Source of the DNA: Deltaproteobacteria bacterium | Lineage (GTDB): Bacteria; Desulfobacterota; Syntrophia; Syntrophales; UBA6807 | Assembly: GCA_011056835.1 (NCBI GenBank) | Contig: DSDU01000007.1 | Span: 1 to 34,982, forward strand | Reading direction: 5' to 3' | DNA length: 34,982 nt | Shown: positions 27,530 through 34,982 of the stretch, one piece after another | How the letters are laid out: the number at the start of each line of letters is the position of its first letter | Numbering within the stretch: position 1 is the stretch's first letter | Made by a program: the position numbers and the translations under genes | Notes under the pieces: model-generated | What the model was told of the DNA's origin: nothing | Database searches by the model: none | The model's input: the letters and a program-made list of their open reading frames with translations, nothing else

Positions 27530-30175
27530 TCACGACGATTTAAGCATTCCCTTTAATGACTTGCACACGGAAAGCAGCAAACCGCCGATTATTCCGAACG
27601 AAATAAGTTGCTTCTGATACATCCACATACTGTCAATATTCATCAGAATAAAATCAGGCAGCAAAATGTTGCAATAATAAATCATGTTCGGGAAGACAAC
27701 GAGGGCGATAAACAAAATAACCGCAAGAATGACGAAGGAATTTCTCAGAAAGATTGAAAGAAACATGACTATCGTTTCATAACGTTTCAAACGTCTCAAT
27801 TTCGGTTCGGCCCTGTCAAGTTCTTGTGAAACCTCCTCGCACAGGCGCAAAACATCCGCAAAAATGTCGGAACGTTTAGATTTTACCATATCTCTGATTT
27901 GATCAATTCTTCGACCGATTGGGTGCAGAAGCTCATGTGCCGATGAGGAAAACATTCGAAAATGATATCTCTCGGCACATTCCCGGTTTTTTTTCAAGCG
28001 AACATCCAGTTCCTTGAGCATGCCGACAAATTCATTTTCCCGTCGCTGTATAACAGTAGTGCAGATGTTCCTGATAATCTTTGACTGATGAACTACATCG
28101 AGATAACCGAAATAACTATCAGTTGATGAAAGCTTGCGAAGATCGGATACCAACACCGAAACCTTCTTGACATCATCATCTTTTTCTCCGAGTAATTTTC
28201 TGAATGTATCGAATCCTTTTTCAGCAGCTTCCGCAAGCCGCGATGCCCTCTCTTTAACCTTGAGAAATATTTTATAGAGTTCGGGATGGATGAGGGTGCT
28301 GAACGGAGCAAGATCAGGATCAATCAAAGCGCTGACATAGTAATCTCTATCAGCCTTGACAAGATCGAGAAGTCGCTCAAGTGCCAAAGCCTTTCTGCCC
28401 TGCTTGAATGCCAGGAGAATATCCTGATACGCTGCTTCGGCACAATGAGGATAGATATAGTTTATCTCTCTGACTTTATCATATGCTTTATCAATTTCAT
28501 CAGTCAGATAATATAATCGAGACAGGAGGAGAAGAATAAATATTTTCTGCGGTTTCATCCTGGCATTATTTAACGCTTTCTCGAAATAATATTCGGCGCT
28601 TAAGCCCCTGTTCCTTTCCAGGTTCAGAAACCCCAGAGCACAGTAAACCTTATAATCCTTTGGATTTCTTTCCAGGCTGGTCTGTAAGAGAGATTCCGCC
28701 TGGCTAAGGTTGGAAACGCGAATACAGTCCTGTGCCAACCAGACATAACCGCCTGTTCCTCCCTCTACGAGAGCCGCTTTGGTTACTTTATTCCAGTCAT
28801 TCGTCGTGGTATCCCAGATATGTTTAAAGAATCGAAGCTGAACATACCTCTTCAAATCATAGAATGCAAAATGAGGCAACAAGTCCTGAACATCGGCACT
28901 TTCCTTTCTCTTGAGAGTTGCATTAAGCTCGGACTGTTTTTTACCCAGGTACATTAAAAATTTACTGTTTATGGTCTCAAACGATAAATACCCGAACTTT
29001 GTAATAGCGTTCGTCAGTTCCATGAGATTCTTTGAAGGACAGTTGGGAATGTCGTGCATCGTACTTCCGCAATAAAAACACGGAGCATGGACTCCCCGAA
29101 GGAATGCGTTCTGGTATAAATAAAGGAGGGGGCTTTTATCCGGTCGAGACTCATCAATTGTAATTTCGAAGAATGGCTGATTCTGATCCGTATGCTGCAA
29201 TGGCACAGGAACAAACGGCGTGTTATTTTCTTTTTCTATAATCAGGTGTGCCTTCCGGGAAATATGGATTGAACCGGGGCTAATTGTTCCCCAGCGGACA
29301 TTGAAGCTGTCGAGATTGAGCCTGTCCGTTCCAAGATAGGGCCCCGCATCGATGACGATCTGGACCGGCAACACCCGGGGTGTTTGATCTTTTGGAATTC
29401 TTTCCCTGACATATTGAAGAACATTGTAAGAGATCTCGATGGCGGCATCCGGTTTAGAAACAATGAGGATTACCGAGCGGTCAGACAGAATTTTTTCCTG
29501 TTGTATTTTATCGCTCCAAAGCTCTCCCCGCTCTTCGAGAATTGTTCTCCAGATTTTATCGAAAGTTGCAATGCCCAGTTCCCATATCGGCTTGACGCAG
29601 ACAACGATTGCACTGACCGGTTCAAAGTCGGCACCATCCTTCCAGAGGACCTGATAAGCCGTCAGGCCTTTCGGCATGCCCTGACGACCTGAAAGATCAA
29701 TTACCTCAAACCGGACATCCGCCAGATTATTCATTGACTTCGATACTTCCTCGGACGTCAGTATCTTATCTCCATCGGCAAGGTTTGTCAACTTTGAGGC
29801 GACATTGACCACATCCCCGAAAATATCGTCATCTTCGACAATGCCTTCACCGAAATGTATACCGATTCGAATATGGATCTGATTTCCCGGTGGAGCATCT
29901 TTATTATAGCTCTTAAATTTCTGCTGAATCCTGACGGCGGTTTTAACCGTTTCTTCCGGACTGAAAAAATATGCCATTACGGAATCTCCGATATTCTTAA
30001 CGACAGTACCGCCATATTCAGTTATCGTACTGGCAACGATACTTTCATGCTTATGAAGCATCTGTCGCCCGGCAACATTGCCGTACGATTTGAAGAAATC
30101 GGTCGATCCCGTAATATCCGTAAAAAGGACGGCTATCTTCTTTATCACGTTTTCGCTATTTCTGTTCATAGACAA
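27530..30175 (-). CDS. Class III adenylate/guanylate cyclase with TPR region, zinc-knuckle motif and C-terminal TM helices
   Basis: N-terminal cyclase: KIAVLFTDITGSTDFF...GGTVVKNIGDSVMAYF...FGDVVNVASKLTNLA; CFYCGSTMHDIPNC; TPR-like LLQTSLERNPKDYKVYCALGFLNLERNRGLSAEYYFEKAL; C-terminal hydrophobic segments. Confidence 0.9.
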   Translation of the reverse strand: MSMNRNSENVIKKIAVLFTDITGSTDFFKSYGNVAGRQMLHKHESIVASTITEYGGTVVKNIGDSVMAYFFSPEETVKTAVRIQQKFKSYNKDAPPGNQIHIRIGIHFGEGIVEDDDIFGDVVNVASKLTNLADGDKILTSEEVSKSMNNLADVRFEVIDLSGRQGMPKGLTAYQVLWKDGADFEPVSAIVVCVKPIWELGIATFDKIWRTILEERGELWSDKIQQEKILSDRSVILIVSKPDAAIEISYNVLQYVRERIPKDQTPRVLPVQIVIDAGPYLGTDRLNLDSFNVRWGTISPGSIHISRKAHLIIEKENNTPFVPVPLQHTDQNQPFFEITIDESRPDKSPLLYLYQNAFLRGVHAPCFYCGSTMHDIPNCPSKNLMELTNAITKFGYLSFETINSKFLMYLGKKQSELNATLKRKESADVQDLLPHFAFYDLKRYVQLRFFKHIWDTTTNDWNKVTKAALVEGGTGGYVWLAQDCIRVSNLSQAESLLQTSLERNPKDYKVYCALGFLNLERNRGLSAEYYFEKALNNARMKPQKIFILLLLSRLYYLTDEIDKAYDKVREINYIYPHCAEAAYQDILLAFKQGRKALALERLLDLVKADRDYYVSALIDPDLAPFSTLIHPELYKIFLKVKERASRLAEAAEKGFDTFRKLLGEKDDDVKKVSVLVSDLRKLSSTDSYFGYLDVVHQSKIIRNICTTVIQRRENEFVGMLKELDVRLKKNRECAERYHFRMFSSSAHELLHPIGRRIDQIRDMVKSKRSDIFADVLRLCEEVSQELDRAEPKLRRLKRYETIVMFLSIFLRNSFVILAVILFIALVVFPNMIYYCNILLPDFILMNIDSMWMYQKQLISFGIIGGLLLSVCKSLKGMLKSS

Positions 30176-30848
30176 AAGGCATTTATCATGAAATATACTC
30201 TATCGGATGCACCGCTGACTTATGTAACCGGATGTGTACAGCTTTATATTCGACATTCGCAGAACAAAACTTGAGCATTTGCAATTCAACACATGGTTCT
30301 GAAGAAACGAGCAGAAGAGACCTTTGAGAGAAATATCCGTATGAAAAGGACATGAAATCCATTGGAATCATGAGCGATGGGGAGAAAATAACTCGTAAGT
30401 TCGTAAGCAGCAGCTTATGATCTTCCGCCTTGTCCCGGTGTCCCTCGACGGTGGATTCAATAACACCCATGCTGAAGAACCCTCATAAATGAATCACAGT
30501 TATTGTCCCAACCGTACGAGCACCTCCGTATCGCCCCTGAACTCTCTGAAAACATCTTTAAATCTGGTTTATTACATTGACACATCCCAACCGTGTCTTT
30601 CGGTATATCCACGAAGGTGGATTTTCGTGACGAGGCTGTTCCGTCATGATTTCCGTCGGGCTGCGTTGTCATAATGTTATATACAAAGGTGTCCGGAATG
30701 TCCTATGGTAACAGCAGCTTCATTCTGAAGCAAAAGCACTGGAAATCCATTACCGATAATGATAATAATCCTGTGACCCGCAGCGATGTGAAGCATCAGC
30801 TCAGCGATTCCCCCCGATAATGACCAATCAGCAGAGGACTTAGGTATC

Positions 30849-31277
30849 ATGGAGAAAAAAATATTGATTGTTGATGATGACGAGGCAGTGAGAAATCTCT
30901 TCGAAGAAATCTTTGGTGATGCAGGATATGCCGTTCGATCCGTGGAAAGCGCCACGGATGCTCTCGATATTCTGACACATGACACGATTGATGTGATATT
31001 CCTTGATCTGAAACTATTCGGCATGAATGGCATCGAATTGTGCCGGCAGATCCGAATGCTGAAACCGCTCTCAATCATCTATGCAATAACGGGGTGGGCC
31101 ACGCTTTTTGATATAGAAGAATGCCGGGAAGCGGGCTTCGATGATTACTTTACAAAACCGATCAAACTTGACACCCTTTTCAAGGCTGTTGAAGACGCCT
31201 TTGAGAAACTGCGCCGATGGTCAAAACGATATGGGGTCGCAAAAGATGAAGGACATGGGGGACTTCGGGACGGATAA
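30849..31277 (+). CDS. REC-only response regulator
   Basis: KILIVDDDEAVRNLFEEIFGDAGY...IFLDLKLFGMNG...AITGW...FTKPI. Confidence 0.88.
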   Translation: MEKKILIVDDDEAVRNLFEEIFGDAGYAVRSVESATDALDILTHDTIDVIFLDLKLFGMNGIELCRQIRMLKPLSIIYAITGWATLFDIEECREAGFDDYFTKPIKLDTLFKAVEDAFEKLRRWSKRYGVAKDEGHGGLRDG

Positions 31278-31317
31278 GCAACGTGAGGTCGCGAAACGCC
31301 TTACCCCGAACGATCTG

Positions 31318-31725
31318 CTATCCGTTATTGAGGACCTTTCGAATCATATGTGACAGATTCGATATTCGGAAGGGTTTCTGGATGAATCCGTTGCACCCAT
31401 TCTCCAGAATCCTTGCGGCCTGGCCGTCAAGACTGTAACCAGTCAATAGAATCACTTTTATGCTTGGATTAATTGATTTCAGGACATCGAAGGTATCGGC
31501 GCCGCTCATGCCCGGCATGATCATATCGAGCAACACAAGATCGATACCCTTTCCGTCCCGGAAAAGTTCTATTGCTTCACTCCCTGAGCCTGCGGCAATC
31601 ACCTGATATCCGAGTGTCTTGAGAATCTCCCGGTTCACCTCTAATACTGCATCTTCATCATCAACCAGGAGAATGTTCTCGTTACCCATTATGATTTCTT
31701 CGTCACGAATCCTTATTGTTTTCAC
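31318..31725 (-). CDS. REC-only response regulator (CheY-like)
   Basis: NILLVDDEDAVLEVNREILKTLGYQV...LVLLDMIMPGMSG...LLTGYS...IQKPF; GGAGGAATTT before the GTG start. Confidence 0.9.
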   Translation of the reverse strand: MKTIRIRDEEIIMGNENILLVDDEDAVLEVNREILKTLGYQVIAAGSGSEAIELFRDGKGIDLVLLDMIMPGMSGADTFDVLKSINPSIKVILLTGYSLDGQAARILENGCNGFIQKPFRISNLSHMIRKVLNNG

Positions 31726-32169
31726 AAATTCCTCCCGTGCGATCAGATTATGGCGAAGATCCTTCCCGGATTAATGCTCCCATACCGTAACAGACCACCA
31801 TCGGCCCGTATTATCACTTAAAATGTTTTATGTAATGATCATATCAGCGCACGGGAGCAAGGAAAAGAAGACTCGATACTCAAAGATGAATGCCGAAATT
31901 GTAGTATCGGATATTTGCCTTTCGATATGCGCCGCAACCCTTCACTTTGCCTGTTCGGTTTTGCCGCATGAAGGGTCCATGCTCTCGAGGTCTTTCAATA
32001 ACCGGCATCGACAGCGATGGTATTTTTATCAAAAATTGACGATTATTACCATTGATAACATCAGATGCTCATGAAAAACTTTCATACATGCGTTTTTTCC
32101 TCAACGGAACACTGTCTCTCCACTCAGGACCCCGACTGCGTTTGCACTTTATCGAATAAATCATTCATA

Positions 32170-32655
32170 TCACGATTGATGTGCCTGACCGTTAGACTCA
32201 CCAAAACAGATATCAACGACAAAGGGACCATCATCCGTCTCAAACGGTATGATAATGCTTGGTCCGCCGAGCACATGAGAAATAGTGTGACTTTTACCTG
32301 TTACAACCGTCGGAATGGCAGCTTTGAGGACAACACCATCCTGTTCCAATTTCTGTCTGGCCACACCCGACACCATGTTGGTTATCTCCCCCACAGCATC
32401 TTTTATATCACCGTTGAGAGTCTTGATATCCTCTCCGAGCATATTTGATACGATCTTTATAATGCATGTCTCGCTGAAACTTAAAGCAAGTGAGCCGACA
32501 ACGGAACCCGTAATTCCGATAATTGCCGAAATGTCACCCTTCGCTCGATTTTCCTTTTTAAGATAGGGTTTGCCCGCTCTCGGTACGATAAAAGCCATGG
32601 TTTGCAGGACGGTGATCGTTCCCTCTAAAAAAGGGTTTATGAATTGTACGTTCAT
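32170..32655 (-). CDS. cheX: CheX-like chemotaxis phosphatase
   Basis: 161 aa CheC/CheX fold with ExxN: IKDAVGEITNMVSGVARQKLEQDG; adjacent to cheY-cheA. Confidence 0.8.
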   Translation of the reverse strand: MNVQFINPFLEGTITVLQTMAFIVPRAGKPYLKKENRAKGDISAIIGITGSVVGSLALSFSETCIIKIVSNMLGEDIKTLNGDIKDAVGEITNMVSGVARQKLEQDGVVLKAAIPTVVTGKSHTISHVLGGPSIIIPFETDDGPFVVDICFGESNGQAHQS

Positions 32656-32676
32656 TGTTCGTCACTTTCTTTTTCA

Positions 32677-33063
32677 CTACTTTTTATATTTTGCAATGAT
32701 CCCGGTTATTTTCTCATTCAGAACTTCAGCGGTGAACGGTTTGACTATATAATTATCAACTCCTGCCTTCACCGCCTGCACCACGTTATCCTGAAGTGCC
32801 TCGGCCGTCACCATCAAAAAGGGCGTTTTGCACAGGTCACCATCGGCGCGCACTGCCTTCAAAAGGTCGAGACCCGTCATATTCGGCATATTCCAATCAG
32901 AAATGATGAAGGAAATATGCTGAGACTTCAATTCCTTGAGGGCCATTTCACCATCCTCAGCCTCTGCGATATTTTCGAAACCGATCTGTTTTAAAAGGTT
33001 TCGAATAACTTTTCTCATCGTCGCAAAATCATCAACAACGAGTATCTTGCTGCTCTTGTCCAT
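32677..33063 (-). CDS. cheY: Chemotaxis response regulator CheY
   Basis: SSKILVVDDFATMRKVIRNLLKQIGFENIAEAEDGEMALKELKSQHISFIISDWNMPNMTGLDLLKAVRAD...VTAEALQDNVVQAVKAGVDNYIVKPFTAE. Confidence 0.96.
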   Translation of the reverse strand: MDKSSKILVVDDFATMRKVIRNLLKQIGFENIAEAEDGEMALKELKSQHISFIISDWNMPNMTGLDLLKAVRADGDLCKTPFLMVTAEALQDNVVQAVKAGVDNYIVKPFTAEVLNEKITGIIAKYKK

Positions 33064-33120
33064 GAGTCATCTCCTCTAAATTCAAATATTACCGTAGTTG
33101 GTGTATTGCATTCAGCTTCC

Positions 33121-34982
33121 TCAGTTTTCACTCAGCACGAACAGACTTTCAGGATCCAGAATAAGACCGGCATTCCCATCACCGAGTATTGCACCGCCTG
33201 ACACTCCCTTAATATCTTTCAAACCGTCCCCAAGCCCTTTTATGACGACTTCTTCCTTGCCGAGCACTTCATCGACCATCAAACACTTGGATCGATTCTC
33301 CGCCTCCACAACGACGACGAGCGCCTCCCATGGATTTTTATACGCAGATTCGATGTTAAAGATGTCATGGAGCCGCACCAACGGCAGCAGATTCCCCATA
33401 ACATTCAACATTTCACCCTTACCGACCACATTGTTGTAAGCGGTATTGAGCGGACGAAGAAGTTGGCGTATTGCCGTCGCAGGGATAATATATTTTTCCT
33501 GTCCCACTCTGACAATCATTCCATCAATGATTGCCATTGTCAGAGGGAAATGTGTCGCAAATGTGGTACCCTTTCCTTCTGTGCTGCTGATTTCTATCTT
33601 CCCACGCAATTTTTCCACTGCCTGCTTCACCACATCCATGCCGACTCCACGGCCGGAAACGTCGGTAACTTTTTCTGCGGTAGAAAATCCCGGATGAAAT
33701 ATGAGCTTAAATATTTCATGATCCGACATGTTGTCTGCACTTTTAATCAGACCCTTTTCAATGGCTTTCTTCGCCAGCTTGTCTCTTTTAAGTCCCCTGC
33801 CGTCATCGGTAATCTCAATAACTATGTTGCCACCTTTGTGATATGCTCTCAACCCAATAAGGCCTTTTTCCGGCTTTCCTGATTTAATTCGTTCATCGGG
33901 AGTTTCGATACCGTGATCTACCGAATTTCTGATCATATGGACCAGGGGATTGTAGATCTCTTCGACCATGTTTCGATCGATTTCTGTTTCCTCTCCGGAG
34001 AGATTGATGGTCACATTCTTTCCCACATTTTTCGTAAGATCCCTGACGAGACGTGCCATACGCTGAAATGTCTGTTTAATCGGAATCATCCGCAAGCTTG
34101 TTGATGTTCTCTGAAGTTCCGATGTAATGCTGGCCAGCTGCGAAATATCACTGACAAGCTTGCGGTCGGAACTCTTAAGAATGGTCTGATTCTGCTTGAT
34201 CATCGCCTGCGTGATGACCAGTTCTCCGATCATGTCGATAAGGTCGTCCAGTTTCTTCACATCAACCCGGATCGTGTTGGTTGCCGTTGTCTGCTGAACC
34301 TGCTTCCTCAATGCCTTCGAAACCTGCTTCGGCGTTACCTTGCCGTCTTCTATCAGCTTTTCTCCGATCCTCTTCGTCGTCGATTTTGCGGGATCATGCA
34401 GTGTCTCCTCAAGGAGATCCTCAGAGATGGCGCCGTCCTGAATAAGAATGGCTCCCAATTTTTTTATTTCTCCATCGTCATCGACGGACCTGTCAATGTT
34501 TTGAATCCGACTCTGCAATTCTGCAGTATCGGGCCGCAACGGATGACTCCGGGTTCCCTCCAGAACTTCCTTCAGACTCTCGATCATATCCTTCAGGACA
34601 TCGGCGCCATCAAGAATAATGTCGATGAGTGCTGAATTGACGGGCAATTCTCCGCTTCGTACCCTGTCAAGAAGCGTCTCAAGATTATGGGCGAGTTCGC
34701 GTATTTCCTTCAAATCGAGAAAACTTGCCACACCCTTTATAGAATGAAACGGTCTGAAAACAGCATTGATATAGTCTTTATCTTCGGGGCTCTGTTCGAG
34801 ATTCAATACATTGACTTCAATTTCACTGATATACTCCAGACCTTCGGTTATAAAATCTATCAAAAGCGATTCATCCTGCACCTCAAATCGATCATCTTCC
34901 TGCTCCTCCTCAGGTATCACATCCGTGACGGGAATTTGATAGGCTTCCGAACTGATCGCTTCTGCGACACCGGTTAAGGCTG
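33121..34982 (-). CDS. cheA: Chemotaxis histidine kinase CheA (5' end beyond window)
   Basis: Hpt box RPFHSIKGVASFLDL, N box NSVDHGIE, G box DDGRGL, CheW-like P5; frame remains open from 34920 (GTG) to the right edge (…ALTGVAEAISSEAYQIPVTD). Confidence 0.95.
   Translation of the reverse strand, partial: ALTGVAEAISSEAYQIPVTDVIPEEEQEDDRFEVQDESLLIDFITEGLEYISEIEVNVLNLEQSPEDKDYINAVFRPFHSIKGVASFLDLKEIRELAHNLETLLDRVRSGELPVNSALIDIILDGADVLKDMIESLKEVLEGTRSHPLRPDTAELQSRIQNIDRSVDDDGEIKKLGAILIQDGAISEDLLEETLHDPAKSTTKRIGEKLIEDGKVTPKQVSKALRKQVQQTTATNTIRVDVKKLDDLIDMIGELVITQAMIKQNQTILKSSDRKLVSDISQLASITSELQRTSTSLRMIPIKQTFQRMARLVRDLTKNVGKNVTINLSGEETEIDRNMVEEIYNPLVHMIRNSVDHGIETPDERIKSGKPEKGLIGLRAYHKGGNIVIEITDDGRGLKRDKLAKKAIEKGLIKSADNMSDHEIFKLIFHPGFSTAEKVTDVSGRGVGMDVVKQAVEKLRGKIEISSTEGKGTTFATHFPLTMAIIDGMIVRVGQEKYIIPATAIRQLLRPLNTAYNNVVGKGEMLNVMGNLLPLVRLHDIFNIESAYKNPWEALVVVVEAENRSKCLMVDEVLGKEEVVIKGLGDGLKDIKGVSGGAILGDGNAGLILDPESLFVLSEN

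Noticed and set aside
31753-31769. GG-N10-GC (GGAAGGATCTTCGC type) upstream of the REC gene at 31318-31725
   Set aside because: Weak -12 element (TCGCC); likely chance.

Overview
The window is a large flagellar and chemotaxis locus, probably from a Desulfobacterota/deltaproteobacterium-like organism (inferred from gene order and protein style). It is mostly transcribed from the minus strand. Reading down the minus strand: cheA (truncated at the right edge), cheY, cheX and a REC-only regulator; a class III nucleotidyl cyclase/TPR protein; a FleQ/FlrA-like sigma54 response regulator; a SPOR+TPR lipo/periplasmic-type protein; an FlrC-like sigma54 response regulator; flgB-flgC-fliE-fliF-fliG-fliH-fliI-fliJ-motE-like; fliK-flgD-flgE; motA-motB-like-motB-fliL-fliM-fliN-fliO-fliP-fliQ; and probably the start of fliR at the left edge. 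Plus-strand genes: a small FlgM-like/VLRxYxxQ protein, a REC-GAF-HD-GYP regulator, a PilZ protein with a helical insertion, and a REC-only protein. By eye I found five strong sigma54 (-24/-12) promoter matches, upstream of motA, fliK, flgB, the SPOR-TPR gene and the PilZ gene. The observations most worth follow-up are: a retroviral-type CX2CX4HX4C zinc-knuckle motif inside the cyclase/TPR protein; a MotB paralogue lacking the ion-binding Asp, encoded between motA and a canonical motB; the sigma54-driven PilZ protein with an inserted coiled helix; and a highly structured non-coding segment upstream of fliK. No tRNA, rRNA, CRISPR array or mobile element was recognised.
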